From: Streptomyces harbinensis | Lineage (GTDB): Bacteria > Actinomycetota > Actinomycetes > Streptomycetales > Streptomycetaceae | Direction: 5' to 3' | NCBI RefSeq assembly: GCF_900116145.1 | Contig: NZ_FPAB01000013.1 | Span: 1 to 64,000, forward strand | DNA: 64,000 bases | In this document: piece by piece, positions 32,577-40,795 of the stretch | Numbering within the stretch: position 1 is the stretch's first letter | Layout: each line of letters starts with the position of its first letter | Program-made: the position numbers and the translations under genes | The notes under the pieces: generated by a model | Told to the model about the DNA's origin: nothing | Databases searched by the model: none | Seen by the model: the letters and a program-made list of their open reading frames with translations, nothing else

Positions 32577-33074
32577 CTACTGATCGCCTCCGCCCTCTCC
32601 CCCTGAACAGTGTGAGGCGCAGTTACCCGGATTGATCGGCCCGCATCCGCCGGGCATCGGCGTATGCGAACACCGGGCGGCTGTCAGAACCGAAGCGGTG
32701 GTCGGCCCCCTCCACAATTCCCGGTCCACGCTGTGCCCGGCACGTTCGATGATGGTCACCGTGTGGGCGAGCACGTGCCGGTCGTGACGTCCGGTATCAG
32801 GGCGTTCGGGCCAGTGGTGAACGAACCTGCCCAGACGCGCGCAGAGTTTTTTGTACAGATGGGTGTGCAGGATCAGGGCGTGCCAGCCTTCGTCCACCAC
32901 GTTGGAGGGTGTGATGTTGTCGTTCGGGAACCGGGCGGCGGCTTCCACGAATTTGAGTGCTTCCGTGACGATCCGCTCGGCCGTACGTTCCTCCATGCCG
33001 GGGTTGTTGTCGATAACGGTGGCGACGACTCCCTCGAACGCAGCCGGAGTGAGTAACGCTCGTACGCCGTGCAT
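32577..33074 (-). CDS. GRDP-like (glycine-rich domain-containing) protein with Cys-rich tail
   Basis: A 165-residue protein. Residues 45-110 carry VVDEGWHALILHTHLYKKLC and RFVHHWPE, the helical His-rich pattern of the GRDP-like/DUF1399-related family of unknown function. The last 32 residues hold CSHTPMPGGCGPINPGNC and then CASHC-like spacing, giving four closely spaced cysteines that could bind metal or form disulfides. There is no signal peptide. The ATG at 33074 follows GGGAGGAAG; a longer frame to 33407 is spurious. It lies 163 bases after the first XRE gene on the same strand. Confidence 0.7.
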   Translation of the reverse strand: MHGVRALLTPAAFEGVVATVIDNNPGMEERTAERIVTEALKFVEAAARFPNDNITPSNVVDEGWHALILHTHLYKKLCARLGRFVHHWPERPDTGRHDRHVLAHTVTIIERAGHSVDRELWRGPTTASVLTAARCSHTPMPGGCGPINPGNCASHCSGGEGGGDQ

Positions 33075-33237
33075 GGTGTCTTCCTCCCTGTTGTGGCAGG
33101 CCACGTCAGCCCAGGCGGTACAGCCGATCGGGCTCTTTCCGCCAGGGTCATGGCCCCGGGAACGGGGCCACCTCATGGAGTCATGGTCCGCCTTGCGTTC
33201 CGGAAGATCCAGGGATATTCGTGTTCCTGGGTACATT

Positions 33238-34071
33238 TCATGACCGATATTCCGCTGCCCATTGGCCCAGCGTGTTTCGGGCCTCATCGTCGAAGAGCGC
33301 TTGCCTCTGAAACAACTCAAAAACGTCCAGATGTTCGGCGATGTCACGGGGGTCTTGGAACACGATTCTTCCCGTAAGGGTCTCGACCGTTGCCAGCCGC
33401 CGGTCATAGACCGTGAAGGTGTTCAAAGGGCCACGCCTCACCGGTGACGTGAGAGGAATGATACCGATGCGCACATGGGGGAGTTGCGAGATCGATATGA
33501 TGCGATCGATCTGTACAGCCATCGCATGGCGCGGAACAATCAGCCACCGGACGGCTTGTTCGGTCAGTAAGAACCTGAACTGCTTGGCCTCGGCGTAGAG
33601 GACTTCTTGCCGTGCGATCTTCTTCGCCACGGTCTTTGAAATATCTCCCGGAGTGTGCCCCAAGCTTGCTCTGATGTACTCGGGTGTCGCCAGCAGGCCG
33701 GTCAGCATGGAAGGAAGGAAAAACCGAAGGGTACTGGCCTCCGCCTCCAGACCCGCAAGTTCCGCCTGCCTCTTCTCCAAGCCTCTGCGCCAGGAGACAC
33801 GCTTGCCCTGCCACTCCGTGTGGGCGAGGCGTGCGAGGGCGATGGCCTCTGCTACGAGCTCCGGAGGTGCGTCAAGGGCCCTGAGGATCAGTTCGACATC
33901 AACAAGGCTCGGTGTGACGCGGGCGGTCTCGATATTGCTCAGCTTGGTTTGTGACATGTTGCAGCGCCGTGCGAGCCAGACCTGTGTCCGTCCAGCTCGC
34001 CGGCGCATTCTGCGCAGTGACTCCGCCAGATCAGCTCGTGACTGACCCAACTGTCCTGGTTCAAACGCCAA
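33238..34071 (-). CDS. XRE-family regulator with DUF5753 (WhiJ-like), module 1
   Basis: A 277-residue regulator. The N-terminal helix-turn-helix spans about residues 15-70 (RTQVWLARRCNMSQTKLSNIETARVTPS), and the rest is DUF5753, which ends with a helical segment (FELFQRQALFDDEARNTL). WhiJ-like proteins work with small DUF397 partners in developmental control. The start is TTG at 34071, with GAAGG upstream, and overlaps the DUF6879 gene by 11 bases, so translation is coupled. Base composition is lower in GC than in the core genes. Confidence 0.88.
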   Translation of the reverse strand: MAFEPGQLGQSRADLAESLRRMRRRAGRTQVWLARRCNMSQTKLSNIETARVTPSLVDVELILRALDAPPELVAEAIALARLAHTEWQGKRVSWRRGLEKRQAELAGLEAEASTLRFFLPSMLTGLLATPEYIRASLGHTPGDISKTVAKKIARQEVLYAEAKQFRFLLTEQAVRWLIVPRHAMAVQIDRIISISQLPHVRIGIIPLTSPVRRGPLNTFTVYDRRLATVETLTGRIVFQDPRDIAEHLDVFELFQRQALFDDEARNTLGQWAAEYRS

Positions 34072-34585
34072 GGACCTTCACGTACTCCTCGAAAGGCACT
34101 GCGTGCTCCAAGGCGATACGCTGCCACGCGCGGTACGGTGCCGGATCGCCCTCATACACCTCGCGGTTGATCTGGCTGCCGTCCGTGCGAAAGTTGAGGT
34201 GAACGATGCGTGCCCCGTCGAACATCCACCAGTCCTGACCGGAAAGCGGCAAGCCGAAGTCCTGGGCCGTCACATCCAGCACACGGATGTCCTCGCCGGC
34301 TGCGATGTTGCCGGGGATGCCCCAGGCGAACTGGTACCGCTGGTACTCGGTGAGTGGCCGGCGCACGATGCGCACCCGGCCGATGCGCCGGCCCGAGGCG
34401 ACGAATCCCCGAACCCGCTCATGCCAACGGGCATTGTGATCCTCCGGCTTGCTCTCACCTCGCACGAAGCGGCCGATGTTCTCCTGCTCCCGGGGCATGG
34501 TGTAGGTCGGTTGAGCTTCGAAGCGCCATGCCTCGTGCTCGAAGGCATCGAAGAACTGGCGCCACTCCTCACCATCCAAGAGCAC
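34061..34585 (-). CDS. DUF6879 family protein
   Basis: A 174-residue protein with the pattern of DUF6879: EWRQFFDAFEHEAWRFEAQPTY at the start, RIGRVRIVRRPLTEYQRYQF, then WWMFDGARIVHLNF near the C terminus. The family is found beside XRE/DUF397 genes in streptomycetes and its function is unknown. It overlaps both neighbours (17 bases with the upstream small gene, 11 with XRE), so the three form one translationally coupled operon. Confidence 0.8.
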   Translation of the reverse strand: MLLDGEEWRQFFDAFEHEAWRFEAQPTYTMPREQENIGRFVRGESKPEDHNARWHERVRGFVASGRRIGRVRIVRRPLTEYQRYQFAWGIPGNIAAGEDIRVLDVTAQDFGLPLSGQDWWMFDGARIVHLNFRTDGSQINREVYEGDPAPYRAWQRIALEHAVPFEEYVKVLGV

Positions 34586-34778
34586 GGACGGCCTCCCGCA
34601 GTACTTCCTCGGGGATCTCTACCAGCCCTTCGCCCTCAGGTGGGGTGAAGGCGCTGGACACTGCCCCCTGGACCACGAATGAGCCGTTCCTGGTCCGATA
34701 GACGTTCGGACAATCCTCGTCCTCACAGTTTGTCCCGCTGCCGCTGCCAGTCAGGCGGATCAGCCCGTCACGAGCCAT
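34569..34778 (-). CDS. Small two-Cys protein of the DUF6879/XRE operon
   Basis: A 69-residue protein starting MARDGLIRLTG, with a CEDEDC motif and the pattern NVYRTRNGSFVVQG, then an acidic C terminus. I know no named family, but it recurs beside DUF6879 genes as I recall. The ATG at 34778 is preceded by an AGGAGG site; a longer frame starting at 34859 lacks one. It is the first gene of a three-gene coupled operon with DUF6879 and XRE. Confidence 0.7.
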   Translation of the reverse strand: MARDGLIRLTGSGSGTNCEDEDCPNVYRTRNGSFVVQGAVSSAFTPPEGEGLVEIPEEVLREAVRALGW

Positions 34779-34890
34779 GCTTCCTCCTTGTGACACAGAG
34801 ACGTTGCTCTCCGTCACGAGAACGGTAGGACGACGGGACGTGCCGGATCCACCGCTCATCGCTCGTATTCGCGTTGTCGGGTAGAACCAG

Positions 34891-35085
34891 TCAGCCCTTG
34901 AGATGGGTGAGGAACGCGGACCAGGCGCGGGCGGGGATCACGGCGGCGGGGATGGTCCGGTCCTTGGTGTCCCGGACGGCAACGCCGTTCCCGGCGGCGA
35001 TCACCGCGACCTCGACGCAGTTGCCGTTGCCGCCGCTGTAACTGCTCGGGCGCCACTCGCCTGGCGCGGAAGATTCGAGGGGCAT
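34891..35085 (-). CDS. DUF397 domain protein, module 1
   Basis: A 64-residue DUF397 protein: WRPSSYSGGNGNCVEVAV, then VAVRDTKDR and a C-terminal PARAWSAFLTHLKG. DUF397 proteins pair with WhiJ-type XRE regulators and are thought to modulate them. The ATG at 35085 follows GAAAGGTG. It lies 11 bases after the second DUF397 gene, so both could belong to the transcript of module 2. Confidence 0.88.
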   Translation of the reverse strand: MPLESSAPGEWRPSSYSGGNGNCVEVAVIAAGNGVAVRDTKDRTIPAAVIPARAWSAFLTHLKG

Positions 35086-35096
35086 CCAGGCACCTT

Positions 35097-35300
35097 TCAG
35101 GCTCGAAGGTGGGAGATGAGTGCCCTCCAGGCCGCAGTGGGGATCAGGAGAACCCGATGGGGCTGTTTGCTGTCCCGGACCGGGACCGTGCCGGGAAAGC
35201 CGTCGACGACCTCGACGCAGGCACCGTTGGCCTGGCTCCTGCGCGAGGCCCGCCATATGGCGTCGCCGAGGTCGGCGGTCTGCCCCTTCTGGGTACTCAT
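35097..35300 (-). CDS. DUF397 domain protein, module 2
   Basis: A 67-residue DUF397 protein: IWRASRRSQANGACVEVV, VPVRDSKQP, then TAAWRALISHLRA. The ATG overlaps the stop of the XRE gene (four bases, ATGA), showing tight coupling. This XRE-DUF397 pair is the standard WhiJ-type arrangement, in which the small protein modulates the DNA-binding partner. Confidence 0.9.
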   Translation of the reverse strand: MSTQKGQTADLGDAIWRASRRSQANGACVEVVDGFPGTVPVRDSKQPHRVLLIPTAAWRALISHLRA

Positions 35301-36130
35301 AGTTCCCTCATCCTGTCTCGGATCAGCTCAAGTGTTTGCGGCACACTGGCCGCGTTGGCCCGGAGATTATCGAACACGACCTGGTACGCCTGCGGATCGC
35401 CGCTATAAGGGTCGTCATTGGCTTCGGCATACACCACGTCCGGATCCTCTTGATGAGTGAACCGCAGGATGATGAACGGTCCCACCAGTGTTCCCGGATG
35501 GGCTCCGATCGAGAAGGGGATGGCCTGCAACAGAACGTTGGGGCTGTCGGCCATGTCCAGGAGGTGGGCGAGTTGGGCGCGCATGACCTTGGGGCCGCCC
35601 ACCATGCGGCAAAGTGCTGATTCGTCCAGAACGGCGCGAAGCTGGATGGGGTTGTGCTGGGTGAGCAACTGTTGCCGCTGCATCCGGACATCGAGACGCT
35701 GTTCCAGTGCCTCGTCGGTGAGCCCGGGGCCCGTCGCGCGGTTGATGGCTTCAGCGTACTCGCTGGTCTGAAGGAGCCCGGGGATCACCGTTTCGTAGGT
35801 GAGGATCGTCTCCGCCTCGGCTTCCAAGCCGATGAAGGTGGTGTAGGGGATGTCGCTGTAGAGCTGCCACCAGCCCTTCTTGCGGGCTTCCTTCGTGAGT
35901 GTCGCCAGCTTCTCGCGCTGGGCCTCGTCGTCCAGACGGTAGAGGTCCAGGAGCTTTGTCACATCGGCCGGGGTGGGCGTCGAGCGACCCGCTTCGAGGC
36001 GGGACAGCTTGGAGGCTGACCACTTGAGGGCCTTCGCTACGTCGTTCCCTTTGAAACCGGCTGCTTCCCGAAGTCGCTTCAGTTCGAGGCCGAGGCGTCG
36101 CCGCCGCACCACAGGGCTGGATGTCGTCAC
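35297..36130 (-). CDS. XRE-family regulator with DUF5753 (WhiJ-like), module 2
   Basis: A 277-residue regulator with the helix-turn-helix at residues 13-65 (REAAGFKGNDVAKALKWSASKLSRLEAGRST) followed by DUF5753 (EAEAETILTYETVIPGLLQT, then a long effector-like region). It starts with GTG at 36130. It is the same length as the module 1 regulator but clearly divergent in sequence. It is transcribed divergently from the anti-sigma-like ATPase gene, with a perfect palindrome in the shared 186-base promoter region. Confidence 0.92.
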   Translation of the reverse strand: MTTSSPVVRRRRLGLELKRLREAAGFKGNDVAKALKWSASKLSRLEAGRSTPTPADVTKLLDLYRLDDEAQREKLATLTKEARKKGWWQLYSDIPYTTFIGLEAEAETILTYETVIPGLLQTSEYAEAINRATGPGLTDEALEQRLDVRMQRQQLLTQHNPIQLRAVLDESALCRMVGGPKVMRAQLAHLLDMADSPNVLLQAIPFSIGAHPGTLVGPFIILRFTHQEDPDVVYAEANDDPYSGDPQAYQVVFDNLRANAASVPQTLELIRDRMREL

Positions 36131-36168
36131 GGCAGCAGTGTGCCACCAGTTGAGGTGCCGTCACACTC

Positions 36169-36184
36169 ACATGCAATTGCATGT
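36169..36184. promoter_or_regulatory. Perfect 16-bp palindrome in the divergent promoter
   Basis: ACATGCAATTGCATGT is a perfect palindrome, 39 bases upstream of the XRE gene and about 130 bases upstream of the ATPase gene. A TTGACG hexamer (36184-36189) directly abuts it on the plus strand and could be a -35 box. It is the natural candidate operator for the adjacent XRE regulator. Confidence 0.65.
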
Positions 36185-36316
36185 TGACGTGACATTGCGC
36201 TCACGCACGCAAGGAGGGCATGCTGATGGCAGCCAACGGTGCGCGTCCGATGCGTGGCGCGCTGTGATCTCGGCGTGCCGTCGAGCGCGTCTCTCTTCCC
36301 TCGTCCAGGAGGTGTG

Positions 36317-36733
36317 GTGAGGAATCCGGTGCAGGTTGCCTACCTCAACAATGTGTATGGGGGCTCGTTAATCGCGTGCGCGGTGGAGGTGGAGCGGTGG
36401 CGGGCCGCCTCGGGAAGTGTGGCCCTTCGGTGGGGAGGGGGCCGGGACACCGTGGAGCTGGTGCGGTTGGGGGTCAGTGAACTGCTCGGGAATGTGGCCA
36501 AGCATGTCGAGAATCCGCGCTGCTACCTCCGGATGGCCCGGATCGGGGCCGAGGTGACGGTGCAGGTGTTCGACCGGTCGGTGCGGATGCCGGTGCTGGC
36601 ACAGCAGGCGCCCGGGTGGGATGCGGAGTCGGGGCGTGGGTTGTGGATGCTGCGGGAGATGGCCGATGGGTTCGGGTGTGAGAGGACCCTTCGGTGCGTA
36701 GGGAAGATCGTCTGGTTCCGGTGTGCCCTGTGA
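36317..36733 (+). CDS. Anti-sigma-factor-like ATP-binding protein (HATPase_c)
   Basis: A 138-residue GHKL-fold protein of the RsbW/SpoIIAB type. The N box is LVRLGVSELLGNVAKHVENP, the G1 segment is VFDRSVRMP and the G2 loop is AESGRGLWML. Streptomycete WhiJ/AbaA-type loci carry such a gene divergently from the XRE gene, as here. It may inhibit a sigma factor or be a regulatory kinase. The GTG start at 36317 follows AGGAGG with short spacing. Confidence 0.88.
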   Translation: MRNPVQVAYLNNVYGGSLIACAVEVERWRAASGSVALRWGGGRDTVELVRLGVSELLGNVAKHVENPRCYLRMARIGAEVTVQVFDRSVRMPVLAQQAPGWDAESGRGLWMLREMADGFGCERTLRCVGKIVWFRCAL

Positions 36734-37080
36734 ACGTCTCGACGCAGGTGTGGGTGCAGACGGACGCGATCTGCGGGTGGGCGGAAGAGGGGAACTGCCT
36801 GATGTGCGGGCGGACCAGGGTGCTGGTGATGTGGCTGGGGCCGGTGGTCGGGTTCGGGCGGAGCCGGCCGTTCCATGCCTGTGAGCCGTGTGCCGTCCGG
36901 TTGGCGCGGTGGGTACGGGGAGCCGAGCCCGAGCCGTGCGAGCCGACCGTGACCGTCCACGGTGATGCCGCGTTCCAGCGGCGGTACGACACCGCCGTCA
37001 ACTCCGTTGCCGCCGTGACCATCGCCGGGATTCTGTCGCTCAGCTCGGTGGCCGCCGGGCTGTGGCTCGGGGCGCGGTGA
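36730..37080 (+). CDS. Hypothetical protein with CxxC pairs and C-terminal membrane segment
   Basis: A 116-residue protein with CLMC near residue 21 and CEPC near residue 51, a likely zinc knuckle, and a hydrophobic stretch (SVAAVTIAGILSLSSVAAGLWLG) at the C terminus, which suggests a tail-anchored membrane protein. The GTG start overlaps the anti-sigma-like gene stop as GTGA, so translation is coupled. I know no named family. Confidence 0.65.
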   Translation: MNVSTQVWVQTDAICGWAEEGNCLMCGRTRVLVMWLGPVVGFGRSRPFHACEPCAVRLARWVRGAEPEPCEPTVTVHGDAAFQRRYDTAVNSVAAVTIAGILSLSSVAAGLWLGAR

Positions 37081-37176
37081 GGGAGTGGGGAGCGGGAACG
37101 CGGACGGGCCGGGCCCGGGATCCACAGGGTGTGGATTCCGGGCCCGGCCCGTTGGCGGCGCCGGCGCCCGCTTCGC

Positions 37177-37956
37177 TCAGAAGCGGCGGGTGATCAGGGC
37201 CTTCTTCACTTCCTGGATGGCCTTGGTGACCTCGATACCGCGCGGGCAGGCGTCCGTGCAGTTGAACGTGGTGCGGCAGCGCCACACGCCGTCGCGGTCG
37301 TTCAGGATCTCCAGGCGCTGCTCGCCGCCCTCGTCGCGCGAGTCGAAGATGAAGCGGTGCGCGTTCACAATCGCCGCCGGGCCGAAGTACTGGCCGTCGT
37401 TCCAGAACACCGGGCACGAGGAGGTGCACGCGGCGCACAGGATGCACTTGGTGGTGTCGTCGAACCGCTCGCGGTCCTCGGCGGACTGGAGGCGCTCGCG
37501 GGTGGGCTCGTTCCCCTTGGTGATGAGGAACGGCATCACGTCGCGGTACGCCTGGAAGAACGGCTCCATGTCGACCACGAGGTCCTTCAGGACCGTCAGA
37601 CCCTTTATCGCCTCGACCAGGATCGGCTTGGTGGCCACGCCGTCCTTGATCTCGGTGATGTCCTTGATCAGGGTCTTGCAGGCCAGCCGGTTGCGGCCGT
37701 TGATGCGCATCGCGTCCGAGCCGCAGATGCCGTGGGCGCACGAGCGGCGGAACGTCAGGGTGCCGTCGTCCTCCCACTTGATCTGGTGGAGGGCGTCCAG
37801 GACGCGCTCCTTCGGGTCGATGCGGATCTCGAAGTCCTGCCAGCTCGCCTCGGCCGAGACCTCCGGGTTGAAGCGGCGGATCCGGAAGGTGACGGTGACG
37901 AGGTGGCCGGCGTCCTGCCCGGGGGAGGAGACCTTGTCCAGTGTCGGCGTGGCCAT
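37177..37956 (-). CDS. sdhB: Succinate dehydrogenase iron-sulfur subunit
   Basis: The 259-residue electron-transfer subunit of respiratory complex II. The [2Fe-2S] ligands are in CAHGICGSD and NRLAC, the [4Fe-4S] cluster in CILCAACTSSCP and the [3Fe-4S] cluster in CRTTFNCTDACPRGI. Its ATG overlaps the sdhA stop by one base, so translation is coupled. It is the last gene of the sdhCDAB operon. Confidence 0.97.
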   Translation of the reverse strand: MATPTLDKVSSPGQDAGHLVTVTFRIRRFNPEVSAEASWQDFEIRIDPKERVLDALHQIKWEDDGTLTFRRSCAHGICGSDAMRINGRNRLACKTLIKDITEIKDGVATKPILVEAIKGLTVLKDLVVDMEPFFQAYRDVMPFLITKGNEPTRERLQSAEDRERFDDTTKCILCAACTSSCPVFWNDGQYFGPAAIVNAHRFIFDSRDEGGEQRLEILNDRDGVWRCRTTFNCTDACPRGIEVTKAIQEVKKALITRRF

Positions 37957-39710
37957 CAGTACTTACGCTCCATCGGCTGGTAGCGGGTGACGACGACCGG
38001 CTTGTAGTCCAGCCGGATCGACTCATTGCCGTCGGCGTCGACCTCGCGGTAAGCCATCGTGTGCCGCATGAAGTTGACGTCGTCGCGGTCGGGATAGTCC
38101 TCCCGGTAGTGGCCGCCGCGCGACTCCTTGCGGGCCAGCGCGGAGACGGCCAGGACCTCGGCGAGCTCCAGGAGGTTGCCCAGTTCCAGGGCCTCCAGCA
38201 GGTCGGTGTTGAACCGCTTGCCCTTGTCCTGGACCGAGACGTTCTTGTAGCGCTCGCGCAGCGCCGCGATGTCCTCCACGGCCTCCTTGAGCGTCTCCTC
38301 GGTACGGAACACCATGGCGTTCTTGTCCATGGTCTCCTGGAGTTCGCGGCGGATCACGCTCACCCGCTCGGTGCCGGTGGACTCGCGCATCCGCTCCACC
38401 TCGGTGGCCACGAACTGCTCCGGGTTCTCCGGGAGGTCCACGAAGTCGGCGGTCGCCGCGTACTCGGCCGCCGCGATGCCGGCCCGGCGGCCGAAGACGT
38501 TGATGTCCAGCAGCGAGTTGGTGCCCAGCCGGTTGGCGCCGTGCACCGAGACGCAGGCGACCTCGCCCGCCGCGTAGAGGCCGGGGATGATGTCCGTGTT
38601 GTTGGCCAGCACCTCGCCCTCGACGTTGGTCGGGATGCCGCCCATCGCGTAGTGCGCGGTGGGCTGGATCGGGATCGGGTCGGTGTACGGCTCGATGCCC
38701 AGGTAGGTGCGCGCGAACTCGGTGATGTCCGGCAGCTTGGCGTCCAGCTGCTCCGGCGGCAGGTGGGTCAGGTCCAGGTACACGTGGTCGCCGTCGGGGC
38801 CGCAGCCGCGGCCCTCGCGGATCTCGGTGTAGATGGAGCGGGAGACCACGTCACGCGAGGCGAGGTCCTTCATGACGGGCGCGTACTTCTCCATGAAGCG
38901 CTCGCCGTCCTTGTTCCGCAGGATGCCGCCCTCGCCGCGCGCGCCCTCGGTGAGCAGGATGCCCATCTTCCAGATGCCGGTCGGGTGGAACTGGAAGAAC
39001 TCCATGTCCTCCAGCGGCAGCCCGCGCCGCCACGCCGCCGCCTGGCCGTCGCCGGTCAGGGTGTGGGCGTTGGAGGACACCTTGTAGAACTTGCCGTTGC
39101 CGCCGGAGGCGAAGACGACGGCCTTGGCCTGGAAGATGTGCAGTTCGCCGGTGGCCAGTTCGTACGCGACGACGCCGGCGGTCTTCCTGACCCCGTCGAC
39201 CTCGTTGAGCAGCAGGTCCAGGACGTAGAACTCGTTGAAGAACTCCACGCCCTCCTTGACGCAGTTCTGGTACAGCGTCTGGAGGATCATGTGCCCGGTG
39301 CGGTCGGCCGCGTAGCAGGAGCGGCGCACCGGCGCCTCGCCGTGGTTGCGGCTGTGGCCGCCGAACCGCCGCTGGTCGATGCGGCCCTCGGGGGTCCGGT
39401 TGAAGGGCAGGCCCATCTTCTCCAGGTCGAGGACGGAGTCGATGGCCTCCTTCGCGAGGATCTCGGCGGCGTCCTGGTCGACCAGGTAGTCACCGCCCTT
39501 GACGGTGTCGAAGGTGTGCCACTCCCAGTTGTCCTCCTCGACGTTGGCGAGGGCGGCGGCCATGCCGCCCTGGGCCGCGCCGGTGTGGGAGCGGGTGGGG
39601 TAGAGCTTGGTCAGTACGGCGGTACGGCTGCGCTTGGTGGACTCGATGGCCGCGCGCATTCCGGCGCCGCCCGCACCGACGATGACGGTGTCGTACTTGT
39701 GGATCTGCAT
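37956..39710 (-). CDS. sdhA: Succinate dehydrogenase flavoprotein subunit
   Basis: The 584-residue catalytic subunit that oxidises succinate to fumarate. It has the N-terminal FAD fold (VIVGAGGAGMRAA), the covalent-FAD histidine in RSHTGAAQGG, the substrate loop with HPTGIW, RSIYTEIREGRG, and the C-terminal capping REDYPDRDDVNFMRHTM. It is in one operon with sdhC, sdhD and sdhB. Confidence 0.97.
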   Translation of the reverse strand: MQIHKYDTVIVGAGGAGMRAAIESTKRSRTAVLTKLYPTRSHTGAAQGGMAAALANVEEDNWEWHTFDTVKGGDYLVDQDAAEILAKEAIDSVLDLEKMGLPFNRTPEGRIDQRRFGGHSRNHGEAPVRRSCYAADRTGHMILQTLYQNCVKEGVEFFNEFYVLDLLLNEVDGVRKTAGVVAYELATGELHIFQAKAVVFASGGNGKFYKVSSNAHTLTGDGQAAAWRRGLPLEDMEFFQFHPTGIWKMGILLTEGARGEGGILRNKDGERFMEKYAPVMKDLASRDVVSRSIYTEIREGRGCGPDGDHVYLDLTHLPPEQLDAKLPDITEFARTYLGIEPYTDPIPIQPTAHYAMGGIPTNVEGEVLANNTDIIPGLYAAGEVACVSVHGANRLGTNSLLDINVFGRRAGIAAAEYAATADFVDLPENPEQFVATEVERMRESTGTERVSVIRRELQETMDKNAMVFRTEETLKEAVEDIAALRERYKNVSVQDKGKRFNTDLLEALELGNLLELAEVLAVSALARKESRGGHYREDYPDRDDVNFMRHTMAYREVDADGNESIRLDYKPVVVTRYQPMERKY

Positions 39711-39732
39711 CAGTTCGTCAGCCCCGGTGCGG

Positions 39733-40203
39733 TCAGGTGATGTTCGGGTCGAAGGTGAAGATCACCAGCGTGCCCAGCAGGACGGTGAAGACGGTGGCCG
39801 TGTAGAGCAGCATCTTCAGCCAGAAACGGGTGTTGTCCCGCTGCGCGTAGTCGTTGATGATCGTCCGCAGGCCGTTGGCGCCGTGCAGCATGGCCAGCCA
39901 CAGCATGATCAGGTCCCAGGCCATCCAGAACGGGGAGGCCCAGCGGCCGGCCACGAAGGCGAAGCTCACCTTGGAGACGCCGCCGTCGAGCACCAGCTGG
40001 ATCAGCAGGTGGCCCAGGACCAGGACGACGAGCAGGATGCCGGACAGCCGCATGAACAGCCAGCCGTACAGCTCGAAGTTGGTGCGGGTGGCCTTGGGGG
40101 TCTTGCCGGTGCGCGCCCGGGGCGGCTCGATGACGGGGGCCGGGTTGTCGGCGTCGTACCCCTCGTCCACGGTGATGGAATCGGTGGAGGACATCGTTTG
40201 CAT
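39733..40203 (-). CDS. sdhD: Succinate dehydrogenase membrane anchor subunit D
   Basis: A 156-residue protein with a soluble N-terminal 45 residues and three membrane helices (WLFMRLSGILLVVLVLGHLLIQL, a second around MAWDLIMLWLAMLHGANGLR, and MLLYTATVFTVLLGTLVIF). His in LGHLL and HGANGLR are heme and quinone-site candidates. The start overlaps the sdhC stop by one base; an ATG three codons later is possible. Confidence 0.93.
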   Translation of the reverse strand: MQTMSSTDSITVDEGYDADNPAPVIEPPRARTGKTPKATRTNFELYGWLFMRLSGILLVVLVLGHLLIQLVLDGGVSKVSFAFVAGRWASPFWMAWDLIMLWLAMLHGANGLRTIINDYAQRDNTRFWLKMLLYTATVFTVLLGTLVIFTFDPNIT

Positions 40204-40583
40204 CAGCTCCCGAACAGCTCACGGAAGGCGTGCGAGAGCACGGGGTACGCGGCCCCGGCCATCAGCACGACCCAGACGCCCATCACGGTGTACAGCATGT
40301 GCTTCTGGTAGCGGGCGCCCTTGTTCCAGAAGTCGACGGCGACGACGCGCAGGCCGTTGAGCGCATGGAAGAGGACGGCGGCGACCAGTCCGTACTCCAT
40401 GAAGGCCACGAGCGGCGTTTTGTACACAGCGATGGTGTCGTCGTACGCCTGGGGGGAGACGCGGACGAGTGCGGTGTCGAGGACATGAACGAACAGGAAG
40501 AAGAACACGAGGACACCGGTGACTCGATGAGCCACCCATGACCACATGCCTTCCCGGCCGCGGTACAGCGTTCCTGCCGGCAC
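40203..40583 (-). CDS. sdhC: Succinate dehydrogenase cytochrome b subunit C
   Basis: The 126-residue cytochrome b556-type anchor, with MWSWVAHRVTGVLVFFFLFVHVLDTAL as first helix (His in AHR and FVHV), then VAAVLFHALNGLRVVAVDFW and a third helix near the C terminus. I chose the GTG at 40583 (VPAGTLYRGREGMW), eight bases after GGAGGG, over the longer frame to 40670. It is the first gene of the sdh operon. Confidence 0.93.
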   Translation of the reverse strand: MPAGTLYRGREGMWSWVAHRVTGVLVFFFLFVHVLDTALVRVSPQAYDDTIAVYKTPLVAFMEYGLVAAVLFHALNGLRVVAVDFWNKGARYQKHMLYTVMGVWVVLMAGAAYPVLSHAFRELFGS

Positions 40584-40795
40584 GGAAGAACCCTCCGAAG
40601 CGATTCGGGGCCTGCGGCGGCTCTCCTGTCTGTCAAGGGTCTCCGTCGGGCCCGGCCGGGTACGGTCCACCGGCCGCCCGCCATGGTATCGACGGGTTGA
40701 CCCCTTCTTTGACGCGGGGTCTAGGGTGTGATCAATCGCGCATGGATCTCATCCGTTCGCATGATTCATCTGCTCATACGGTTACCGTCGTGTGT

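Noticed and set aside
40697..40730. Promoter-like TTGACC and TAGGGT upstream of the hexosaminidase gene
   Set aside because: The spacer is 19 bases with no palindrome and the -10 match is weak, so I did not list it.
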